Shown here: in pieces, positions 11,173 through 21,164 of the stretch
Layout: each line of letters begins with the position of its first letter
How positions within the stretch are numbered: position 1 is the first letter of the stretch
Assembly: GCA_029204225.1 (NCBI GenBank)
Contig: CM055111.1
Coordinates: 10,115,000 to 10,178,999 of the forward strand
Source of the DNA: Diphasiastrum complanatum
Lineage: Eukaryota > Streptophyta > Lycopodiopsida > Lycopodiales > Lycopodiaceae
Reading direction: 5' to 3'
Length of the DNA stretch: 64,000 bases
Program-made: the position numbers and the translations under genes
Notes under the pieces: generated by a model
The model's input: only the letters and a program-made list of their open reading frames with translations
What the model was told of the DNA's origin: nothing
The model's database searches: none

Positions 11173-12143
11173 ATTTGTATCTATCAAATTTCATTGAATG
11201 GCAAACAGTTCAATCGATTGCAGAAATAGTTGATGTCATACATTCAGATATCAATATTTTACAATATAAAGGTCGTTCTCCAAAATCACTTTTAGAGTCA
11301 AGAGTTTTTTTTTTTAATGATCACACCTATTTTCCTGATAAAAATGGTTTAGTTGGTAGATTAGAGCCATATCCTCTACCAGATTTTTCGAGTGAGGAAT
11401 GGATTTCTCTTGATGCAACAATTTCAGAAAGTTTTCGATCTAGACTATATATTGATATTTAGAGTATATTAAAATGTAGCACTGGTTCAAAGAATAATAG
11501 ATTAAGCTGGTTTCTACCTTTTACTATTTTTGTTGATTTTTTTTTTTCCAAATGCAATGTTTGGAGATCGAAAAAAATGTTTATTTGTAAGGACACGCCT
11601 AGTTGTTGGATGATGGTTGGGATACGAAACAAAATCAGCAAGTTGAGTGCAGAGTATGTAACTCATCAATGGCATTTACATATCACATCGGAAAAACAAA
11701 TGATCACTTTGTTACTGTATTATAGAAGATGGATAAAATGCAAAAATGAGTGGAAGCCACTTGATCAAGATTTTGAAATAAACCCTCAAGAACAAATTCA
11801 AATAATAGTCAAAAGAAATGACAACATTCTTGCAGTGGTTGAGATTGAGGAAGATTGGTGTCTCAATCACATTCGGTCAGAACTAGACATGTTGCAATTC
11901 CATCTACCTCAGTACTATCAATTTGGATTGAATGGTGTAAAGGTACGTTATATTATATGAAAATTTTCATTTTTTCTATTTCTTAGTGAATCAGTTTTAA
12001 AAAATAAATTAACTGGAACAATTTCTCTTGTGAAGATAAGCGCAAGGCAGGAAGAGCATATAACATGCAAAGACATTGGAACATGCATCGAAATTGAAGA
12101 TCCAGAGATTTTGAACAATGTAATTTTGTATTATGTAATATAA
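11173..12143 (+). pseudogene. unknown spliced gene, one in-frame stop, possible ubiquitin-like fold
   Basis: A long exon follows an acceptor (ttttgtag at 11172) and stays in one frame from 11173 to 11942 except for a single TAG at 11460-11462. A GTACGT donor after 11942 and a TTGTGAAG acceptor at 12035 join it in phase to 12036-12143. The exon begins LYLSNFIEWQTVQSIAEIVD. After the stop it contains KEWKP-like, basic and aromatic sequence, and its end (EQIQIIVKRNDNILAVVEIE, then PQYYQFGLNGVKISARQEE across the intron) looks like a beta-grasp or ubiquitin-like module. The 5' end is not located. I do not recognise the family. With only one stop it may be a young pseudogene, a sequencing error, or a gene with an unseen splice near 11460. 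Confidence 0.4.
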
Positions 12144-12217
12144 TTTTTTGTATACATCATTTTTGAAAATATATGAGCCACTTTTTCTATGATCTATTCT
12201 ATGAGGCTCTTTCTTTT

Positions 12218-12346
12218 CTATGATCTCCATTTCCATGGTGGAGGACATACTGTAATTGCAATTGGATATGAGTTTTCGATAACAAGCTTAATTGTCTCCT
12301 GCCGAAAATACATTATCTCCATTGGGGAGATCTTCGGACACTTGAA
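12218..12346 (-). pseudogene. second copy of the FxCPKxSPM exon, broken
   Basis: After an acceptor (ctggag before 12346) the minus strand reads FKCPKISPMEIMYFRQETIK, a close match to the exon at 12826-13005. The frame then changes near 12245: the paralogous continuation (MEMEIIEKKEP versus EMDLEILEKHD) lies in another frame. The exon is therefore a damaged duplicate in the same orientation as its partner 0.6 kb away. The function is unknown. Confidence 0.5.
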
Positions 12347-12436
12347 CTCCAGTGACCACTACAATCAGATATCAAATCGACGCTTTTCCTTGTTGAAGTC
12401 TCGGGCATGTTACCGATATTGGCTATATTTCTAGTC

Positions 12437-12640
12437 TTCATTGCCTTGGTCTGTATTGTCCTTGTCTTGGCATATTTGGATATGTTCAGAAGATGATCTG
12501 ATCGAAGCTTTGCCACAACAAATCTGAGTGAACTTATGCCGCATGTTTGGATTGGTTGTGGCAAAGGTTCACTGATCAGATCATCTTCTGACCTTATTTA
12601 AAAAACCCATGGTAAAGACAAGGCAGACCAAGGCTATGCA
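12437..12640. repeat. ~200-bp foldback (hairpin) with an 18-bp perfect stem segment
   Basis: TCAGAAGATGATCTGATC at 12486-12503 is the exact reverse complement of 12574-12591. Inside it CTTTGCCACAAC pairs with GTTGTGGCAAAG. Outside it the arms keep pairing imperfectly through GCCTTGGTCTG and its partner CAGACCAAGGC. The apical loop is about 30 bases. The shape fits a long plant MIRNA-type precursor, an inverted duplication or a MITE. It sits exactly between the two duplicated exons. Confidence 0.6.
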
Positions 12641-12825
12641 AAACAAACATGTAGGAACACCATAGAAATTGGAGATGAATGAATAATAACCTAAAATAAT
12701 AATCTGAAAACAAATATGTAAGGACAACCATAGAAAAATGTAAATATATTTGTATAAAATTTTTTTGTACATGTGTCTCATCCACATCAAGGGAGACAAA
12801 CTTTTTATCTGTATCAACTTGAGAA

Positions 12826-13236
12826 TCATTCCTCAAGTTTAGAGTCATGCTTTTCTAGGATCTCTAAATCCATTTCTCCAAACGAAAGTAGCTTGGGTGG
12901 AGAACACTCTGCCACTAAAACTGAATATGAATTTTCGACCAAAATTTTTATTGTCTCCTGTCTGAAGTGCATTATCTGCATTGGGGAGACCTTAGGGCAT
13001 TCAAACTGAAAAAAGAAAAACACAATTAAATGTTATTAATCAAAGATTAGTTATCAGGAATGTGATTATGAAAAAACAAAAACACAATTAAATGTTATTA
13101 ATCAAATATTAGTAATTAGGAATTATCAGGAATAGATTACATCTTCCAGGTTAGGAAGTTTATCTTGTGGTGCAAGCCAATCGAAAAAGAATTTAGCATT
13201 GCATACCGTATACCAACCATAGCTGATAGAATCAAC
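12826..13236 (-). CDS. two in-phase exons of an unknown protein (partial)
   Basis: The minus-strand exon 13141-13236 (acceptor cagtag, donor gtaatc) encodes VDSISYGWYTVCNAKFFFDW and LAPQDKLPNLED. It joins in phase 0 to 12826-13005 (acceptor tttcag), which encodes FECPKVSPMQIMHFRQETIK, then ILVENSYSVLVAECSPPKLL, and ends DSKLEE-stop. The sequence is mixed alpha/beta in style with no transmembrane segment. Upstream exons were not found, so this is the 3' end of a gene or a fragment. A damaged duplicate of the last exon lies at 12218-12346. I do not recognise the family. Conservation between the two copies, with synonymous-looking changes, supports real coding sequence. Confidence 0.45.
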
Positions 13237-13301
13237 CTACTGGAAGGACTGCAATATTCAAATATAAACGAAAGTCAGTGACAAAATTTTAACTTCATGT
13301 A

Positions 13302-13460
13302 ATATCGGATCAATACGCATGGGGAGATAATAAAATCTACAAGGGAAACAAGCGCGCGTCGAACCGATATCCATCAAATATTGTTTGAATATCGGATCAG
13401 CGCGTACGATATGAAAAGAATCTCAAAGAAAACTACAAGGGTGCGTCGAATCGATATTGA
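13302..13460. repeat. two-copy tandem repeat, ~87-bp period
   Basis: ATATCGGATCA followed by a CG-containing stretch, a ctacaagg word and a gtcgaa-cgatat block occurs at 13302 and again at 13388. It is an imperfect duplication with unusually many CpG for this window. Confidence 0.5.
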
Positions 13461-13543
13461 AAAAGTTTTACCTTTGCATTAACCATTTTCAGTTTCGTAT
13501 ACGCTGTTGCACCTGGTATTGGAAAGAGTTAAATATTGATGGA

Positions 13544-13925
13544 ATGTGCATATGGACAACCACATATGGTCAAAAGCCACATAGCACATGCACATTTGGT
13601 CAAAAGCTTGATGATGTGCATATGGACAACCACATATGGTCAAAAGCCACATAGCACATGCACATTTGGTCAAAAGCCACATAACACATGCACATTTGCC
13701 ATAACAAATGTGTTCGTGTACCATGTGACTGCTTGTCATTGGATTGCACATTTTGTCGGAATATGCATGTGCTATGTGGCAACTAGATATCTACTGTTCT
13801 CATTGAATTGCACATTTTGCTGGAATATGCATGTGATATGTGGCAACTCGATATCGATTGTTCGCCTTGAATTGCACATTTTGCTCGAAATGTGCGTGTG
13901 ATATGTGGCAACTAGACATTTTTCT
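13544..13925. repeat. tandem repeats of 70 bp and ~64 bp in inverted relation
   Basis: A 70-bp unit starting atgtgcatatggacaacc occurs at 13544 and 13614 almost exactly, with a third partial copy following. From 13741 a unit of about 64 bp containing TTGCACATTTTG and ATGTGCTATGTGGCAACT or variants occurs three times. The catgtgctatgtggc core of the right array is the reverse complement of the left array core, so the two could pair as a large imperfect hairpin. Confidence 0.75.
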
Positions 13926-15476
13926 ATGTGCTATGTGGTTACAAAGGAAGACGAAGATTGATTCTGTGGTTGGCCCAAAAGTTATCATCCAGGCAGCATT
14001 TGTTAGCCTCACAAGAATCATCATCGATTGTAGCATATCTTGTAAGTTGCCAGAGTTCGTTATGTTCAAAACATGAATGAAAAAGGTCGCTGCCACGATT
14101 GCTTTTCGCTGCTCATTCCATGTCTATGTTGTCGTGCAGGCTACAACAAACAATCCTGCCTTAACAGAAAGCTCACTTGTTTGGCTTTGGCATTGGCGGT
14201 GGTCACAAGAGTTTCGATTTGCGTTTGAAGCTACTCGTGAACGGCGTCTAATCAAGCGGTTTTCTATGCTTTTGACTCTTTCCCTTTTCATATTGCTCCT
14301 GTAAGGTATGGGATTTTAACTATGCCAACTTCCACAATTGAATCCGAGGGTTAGGGTTAAGCTACAATCAGGATTAAGGTAGTTTTTGCAGCATAAATTT
14401 TCCCTTTCCCTAATGAGTTGGAATAAGTTCGCTATTGGAGGTGATCAGGATTTGTGAGAACAATGATGGTCAATTTTTACTATGCACGTTTCAAAAGCAA
14501 GAATAGGGGTAGATAGATTTACAATGTTCAACTTGCACTATTAGTGGTGATGATGATTTGTGAGAACAATGATCAATTTTTTCTATGCACATTCGAAAAG
14601 CAAGAATTGGGCTAAGTAGATTAGCACGTCTTATAAATTGTTCAACTTGCCCTATAGTGTATGGGATCAATGAACAAAATATATTAACAGTGAGAGTTAC
14701 ATAACTATTTTATTATGTTTAGGAATAACAACCTACTTCATATCATGCATGTGCGCGCATGAATTTCCTATTTGTGATTGTGGATTAGGAGTAGACCTTA
14801 TGTTTGCCTCAATGTATTGTGCTTGGGGAGTTAATGAAATGGTTCATGTAATGTTTACCGTCAAATCAGCCAATTAGTCTAGTGTGAAGATATATTAGTC
14901 AAAAGCATATGAATTCATTTTTTAATGAATTTTTTTATCATGAATTTACTCGAATTGCTACTAAGAAGACCTTGATTGCAAAAATCACAAGACCTCTATG
15001 ACTAGGGAGAATTTCAAATAGTCTGCAAAAAGAAAGCTAGTATATTAATGTTCTTGAATTACCCTAAGGTATGTAAGACAATTGAGTACATTTTAAGTTC
15101 GTAGGAAACCACAAGAGAGTAAAAATATCTGCCAAGTAGGGGAAATGCATCTACTGTACATGCATGGTTAGCAACATCGTGGTTCCATGTCCTTTTGGCA
15201 CTGTATTTCTCAGGGGAGTGCAACATGTAGTGCATATGGTCACCTACAATGCCAACAATTGTGTGGCCATGGGTGGGTTTTTGGAGAGGGCCTATCTTGC
15301 CATTGTGCAACCCCATGTGCAACACACTGCATCGATCTTTTGATGCACACCGTAAGAAGACTTTCTTGGGGTTCGACCATCACATCCAATGCCATCTTCT
15401 TGGTCACATTTGTGGCCAAGAAAAAGACGGCCTTTGCCATGTTCAGGACATATAGCTTGCTAGGTTTAAAGAAGCC

Positions 15477-15517
<41 letters not shown>

Positions 15518-15842
15518 TGCCTATCACTATGTTGTGTAGGAGTAGTTGCTTTAGGTTTGATCCACATTGTGCTAGATGGCAGTCAGCCTTGAGGTCACAT
15601 AGTGGCATTGTAGTAGCGAGCCAACTGGACTCATGTTCTAGAGGATAGTATTTAGAGATGATTTTTGGCGATAGGCCGAGCAATTAGTTGAGGTTCTATG
15701 ACCAGTGTGCCATGTGGTGAGGTTGGTGGACTGAGAGGGGGGTTTCATCTTGAGCTGGCGACAATAGTATCACAAGCAGAGGGAGTGACGGCTCGACGAG
15801 GCCTTGGTAAAACTAGAGGCAATGGCAGAGGTAGAGGCAGAG
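13926..15842. other. no recognised gene; possible RG-rich coding tail
   Basis: Most of this stretch shows no coding signal. At 15790-15842, continuing after the solo LTR at 16758-16800, a frame reads as alternating Arg and Gly (GRGRGRG type), like an RGG-box tail of an RNA- or DNA-binding protein or a retroelement gag. It is too short and isolated to call. Confidence 0.3.
15479..15515. repeat. (CA)n microsatellite
   Basis: About 18 CA repeats, seen directly. Confidence 0.97.
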
Positions 15843-16757
15843 TGTTCTGAAGTTGATTCGGGTCACCCAGTGTACCCCATAAGACTTGAAGGGTGACACT
15901 CCCAAAAGTCCCAAAGCAAGTTAGGAAGTGAAGGACTCACCTCCGACCTGTGGTGAGTTAGTCAGGTACTCACAAGCATGAGCTAGCTCTGGAGCTGGAG
16001 TCATGCTCTTGGAACCCATGTCCAAGAGCTAAGCTGATTTTGCCACCCGAGGTAGCTCCCGGGATCCACATCCAGTAGTTAGACCGATTCTACCAGGCTT
16101 GCTAGGCTTAATCAACAAAATGAAAACTAAGTTCAAAAAAGCTTGCTTTACCAGATACGACTATCTTCCAGGATAGAGGAGACACATAGAATCACAGTAG
16201 AACTATAGCGAGAGTCAAGCAAATAAAAACTTGAACAGCTCAACCGGCGCCAGGTCTCAGCTCCCTCTACCAACACGAGCCAGACACACTGCCCAACACG
16301 TGTTGTTGGCCCCAAGACCAATCAATCCATGTATGAATGTATTCTCTTTCAGATTTAATAAACTTGATCCTTGGGAATGATTACCAGTTTAGTTTTGCCT
16401 CCGGGATTTGTTCAAGTGGAAGGACCCATTTCTACAACCTTTGTGTGGGTCCGACACTTAGCGTTCAACTTCATCAACATGTGGCTCGCCGCTGTGCCAC
16501 TCGGTCAATTTGGCGACCACTATGCCTTGGGATTTCACGAGTGACTTGTCTTTGCCTTTGGTTACTTTTTGGGGACGAATTTTGAGTTTGCTTTCGGGTT
16601 GGTTGGAATTTTTGTGTTCCTAAGTCTAAATGGTTAGGCTGGTTACGTTTTCTAAGTTGACTTTTCAGTGAGTTCATGTCGAATGGATGTTAGACTTAAG
16701 CGTGTCTTGCAGAAACCGCTCAAAGTTCCAGCGCCCTTTTGAGGCGTTGACGCTACA
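15843..16757. mobile_element. solo LTR, 915 bp, with 5-bp target duplication
   Basis: The segment begins TGTTCTGAAGTT and ends GACGCTACA, giving the TG...CA ends of an LTR. The five bases CAGAG flank it on both sides (15838-15842 and 16758-16762). Removing the segment plus one CAGAG restores a continuous purine-rich RG-type sequence (gaggcagag|gtaggggc). No internal retrotransposon genes are present. This fits LTR-LTR recombination having deleted the body. The length fits a Ty3 or long copia LTR, and the family is not determined. Confidence 0.8.
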
Positions 16758-16762
16758 CAGAG

Positions 16763-17815
16763 GTAGGGGCAAAGCTAGAGGCAGAGGTTCGGGGAGACAA
16801 TAGTGCATCCTTGAGGATGACTTCTTATTTTCCTACTCATCCACCAGTGATATGATGAGGAGGAATCATCATCTGATCATGATGCCTTTGACTCATAGGG
16901 ATTTAGCGTTTATTTTCATGTCACATGACTCTATGAGTCTATTGTCTATGTAGTTGGCCATTGGCTCACTCCTTGTCATATGACATATATATTAGATGGT
17001 TTATGACGTTCATCATTCTCATGAGGCATGTGTGAATTTAGATCATTTTCTATGTTTGTGTATCATGTATATTGTAATCACTTTCAAGTTTCAAGTTTAG
17101 TACGCTAGTGCTAATTTGCTAAGGGCTTCATGTATGCTTTGTATGACCCGTTTATTATGTGTCATTGTATCATATCTAATTTTGGTTTGTTAAAGTTTAA
17201 AATTCTTTAAATGACTTCTGCAAGGCTCCTTAGTAATTCAATATTATACATGCGAGTATCTCAATGTGCATGATTGTGGTTTGTAAACTATGACAATCAT
17301 CTAGACTGTAAGATAGTCTACACCTTTCATCATTTGGGAGTTCGATTCACGGTTCACAAACTTTTACAATGCATTCTTTATTTTTGAATAGCCTCTAGTT
17401 TTTTTCCAACACACTATTTATTCTTTTGTACAGAAATTTTTGTAATAAAAAAATTATTTGTCATGAACCCAAACTACCTAGTTTGTGTTGCATTCCGGAA
17501 CGCAATGCAACACAAGTCTAGACTAGTGCAGTGCTTGTCGATGGGTAGCCTGATAAGGTGGAACTCTTTAGTGTCAACCCTGGTGTCGGAAAGGGATGAG
17601 GGAGTCATTGTCTTACTTTACCCATCAAGCATAATTGGCATATCCTGTCCTCACAAGGTGTCCCACTGTATCTATTTGTGTCTAGTCAAAGGTGATGCAA
17701 GGACACTCTTAATGTGTAGCTTAGGTTATGTGATATCTCAAGGTCAAGTTATGGGGCTTGTGTCAAAGCCCAATATTTGGTCAATTATAAGAAGTCTGCT
17801 AGGAAGACTACTGAG
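16763..17815. other. no recognised gene
   Basis: Ordinary AT-rich sequence after the RG-rich remnant. One open frame at 17463-17819 has no recognisable motif and overlaps repeat-like DNA. A perfect 11-bp inverted repeat at 17484-17514 is listed separately. Confidence 0.3.
17484..17514. repeat. short inverted repeat around a CCGGAACGC loop
   Basis: TGTGTTGCATT (17484-17494) and AATGCAACACA (17504-17514) are exact reverse complements around ccggaacgc. The loop shares the ggaacg word with repeats at 8.3 and 18.9 kb. Confidence 0.6.
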
Positions 17816-18067
17816 ATGAGGACAGGAACAAGACACGTAGAGACTAGTGGGAGCCAAGCCACCCATCCAATTCGGATGTATCCGAACACCTCCACCCCCG
17901 AGCCATGGCAAGTGAATACCTGATGAAAGGAGAGAGATCAGTAACCTAGAGCCAAAATCTTAGAATGGAGGAGGGTATGTCCCTACTCGTATACATAGGG
18001 GTAGGAAGCCTGTGCATGCACCCACGCAACCTCCCATGCAGTCCATCTAAACATAGGTCACATATCC
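17816..18067 (-). repeat. LTR fragment matching the LTR at 25.95-26.19 kb
   Basis: On the minus strand this segment runs GGATATGTGACC, then atggaCTGCATGGGAGGTTGC, gtgcatgcacaggcttcc, tattcacttgccatggctcg, gggtggcttggctccca and gtcctcat. The same words in the same order, with point changes, occur at 25953-26193. The similarity stops abruptly at both ends, so this is either a truncated LTR or a fragment left by rearrangement. Confidence 0.75.
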
Positions 18068-18578
18068 CCATGCTATTTTCATGCATACAATCATCACATG
18101 CCATGCACTGCTCCACATGTCTCAATAGGAGTGTCTGGGTTAACCAAGGTAGATGGCATGGAAGTTGAGAAGCAAAGAGCAATTGCAATTTGACTAAATG
18201 TCAAACTTTGTTTTGAGCATGGCATGAAACTAGCTTGCCTATTATTTCTACCTTTTGTAAGCTCCTATATCTTTATGACAGCACATATGATGTTAGACTA
18301 ACTTTGGTTCTTCCTACAGAGCTTTAGTACAGCTTCAAAAGAGTTTTGCTCCTTTAGTGTGTGCTTTGTGGATGGTGTTCCATGTTGCTGTTATTTCAAA
18401 TCTAGTTTTTGCATCATGAGGTAGAGAAAGGTGCAATTGAAGTTTCATAAGAAAATGAGCTATTGATGATTTTTTTTTATTGCACGACATCACATTCAAA
18501 TTCTTTTCATCTTTCAAAAGTTTGAAATGGAGATTAAGCCAATACTATGCCTTCATGTAGTTGGGTTAGATCCAATTA

Positions 18579-21117
18579 ATGGCACTTGCTGCATTGAGGA
18601 GGCCTTGGGTTTGGTACCAAACACAAATAGCTTCACATCCTCTACGCACTCAAATCATCATGTCAGGGATTCTATGGGGAACGGGTGATATGATTGCACA
18701 AAGGATCAATACGTCCATGACGAGGCGAGGTTCTGATTTTGAAGCACCAGAGGCTTTATTAATCCATGATTCAAGACAATCTAAAACTGTGAGCTTTCTT
18801 CCTCTTGTTATTTATAAAAAGGATTTAAATGATGCATCCTTATCTTTCAAATGAAGTAGCTCTTTATAAAGCTTAGTTGCCTGTTCCGGAACAGAACGCG
18901 TTCTGGAACGCGTTCCAGATTGCGTTCCGGAACGGGACCAATTTTTTTTTTTTAAATACGTATTTTTTTACCAAAAAAAAAAACCCTGCTTTGTGAAGTT
19001 CCTTCTTTTTCATAGTTGCTTTGATGCACATGTAATTTCAGTTGTTGGTCCAGTTCCTTGCCCCTATCTAAGTCTCTAAGTATGGGAACAGTAGGAACTT
19101 CATTTTTTAGGTTTAATACACAGCCTTTTCAACATGAGGTCTTAGGTGCTCTTCAAGACACATTTCAAGCTCAGATGTAGAGACACCAATAGAACTTTGA
19201 TATTGTTATACATATACAAATACCCTAAGTCAAGATTCTTTCCTAAAAGAATAGCAATTCCCTTTTGAAAAGTTTTGATCTATCTCAAGGTTGTATTTAA
19301 GTTCGGTTATAATGTTAACAGGACCATGGTTATATGGAGTTCAAATCATGTCTATATTTAACTTTGTATTATAGTTATATTTGAGTTTGAATTTGTCAAA
19401 TGTAGTCAATCATTGTGTGCACTTGAAGTCATCACTTGCAAGTGAACATTCTACATTATCTAAGTCCTACACTATGCTAAGAAGTAAATCATGTTAAATA
19501 CAAGATAAATCACTATTTTCTAGTTACATTTAACATTTTTTTGTGAAACAATTGGCATTTGAAAATTAGGCTTATTCTTTCATGGGAACCCTGATTCTGA
19601 ATTCTGCCTGAACTACTGATTCTCAAGCTACAGTTGGATCTTATGCCTTCCTAATACAAATTCCAAATCCATATAACACCATATAGCTATTAAGTTTCTG
19701 TGTGGTGTAGTATTTTTTATCCGAGTTTAGGATTTATATCCCCCCACCTCCCCCAGTATCTATCTACCTGGACCCTAAATCCTCTTTATGTATGTATGTC
19801 TACCTTCCTCCTATGCCTATTTGCATATACCTATCTGCCTCACCCTATCTCTGTTATTCTGCCTATCAATATGTCTATTTGCCTAAGCCTATCTACCTCT
19901 ATATTTGACTTCTTACCTAGCTGCCTGATATTTGCCTCACCATTTGCCTTGCTAACTATCGATCTCTTTGTCCTCTCTGTGAAGAACAGAAGCAACTTCA
20001 AAATAGTTCAATACAATCTTGGCCTGATCCCAAAAGGAGCTCTCCAGGATGATGGATTGCATTTATTATCCTGATACCACGTGGAGGTTTGCCTCTTTGA
20101 CCACTCTTCACTCACCAGCAACCTCCCAAATCCCAAACTTGGCTTCAACTCCTTGGAATTTATGGGCACAGTACACACACTTACCGTGTGCCATACTAGG
20201 GGCAATAGAATGCAACACATTGACAGAAGACCACTCAGGCCTCTTACTCCTTCCCAATTGAGTTTAGAAAAATCATGCAAAAGCTGAAATTAACTTTCAA
20301 GAGAGGCTGAAGCCTACAAGTTATAACACCTTCATCCTGCAGGTTCAGTTGTAAATTTGAAAGTAGTAGCTTCAGAGTTCGGCCTTCTGCTGTAACTCTG
20401 TGACAAGTGAGTTTCACCTAAGCCGCAGGCAGCAGGAGAGGGAGAGGGGCAGTTCAATCATCAATTAATCAGTTGTAGGGGGCGCAATAGTGGGGCTTCT
20501 ATGAAAGCATAAGGGGGGCGGAATCAGCTAGTGGGGGAGGAAAAGATAAGAGAAAAGGTGAAGGTGGGGCATGAACAGGCAAGAAAAGCTTACTCAGCGG
20601 AGATAAAAACAGGAGAGAGCGAGCAGTTTGGGAAAGGTGCAGCCTGCGAGTCCGCGCAAGATCTGAAAGGTTTGAAGGGAAGAAAATTGGAGTTAGAGAG
20701 CTGAAAGGCAAGGGGCCATTGCTCAATATCTGCACAAAGCTCATAAAAAATAAAGTAAGAGCAAAGAAATCTTAACAAACTCTAAAATTCTTGATCAATC
20801 TAGTCTTGCTTGGAAAACCTTCTTCAAATGATTTTCCTAGGCTTTGCATAACTGCTTTCAAAGACTCTCATATTTGGCAACTATTGTATATTTCATACAT
20901 TACTAAACTACTGAATGAATCTTTAGATACTGTTATGCAGGTGGTAGTTCACAACATTTATTTCCAGCTTAAGCGAATAGTGGTCTGATTCCAATTAAAG
21001 AGGATCATTTCTCAAATCAAAAATTAAATCCAGTTAGATCTTCTTCAAGGACAAATAAGCACTTTGAGCAAGGCCATGATTGCAAACCATTGAATACGAT
21101 CTTTCCAGCGAAGGGGA

Positions 21118-21164
<47 letters not shown>

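Noticed and set aside
15240-15683. 147-codon minus frame with a Cys-Val repeat
   Set aside because: The repeat is the CA microsatellite and the flanks show no recognisable domain or splice support.
20008-20280. TGGTATCAGGAT on the minus strand near 20078 as a copia primer site
   Set aside because: It lies in an Mpv17-like intron, no LTR end (CA) adjoins it, and no retroelement coding sequence follows.
20499-20778. Pro/Ser/Leu-rich minus frames
   Set aside because: They lie within the Mpv17-like first intron in purine-rich sequence and show no motif or splice signal.
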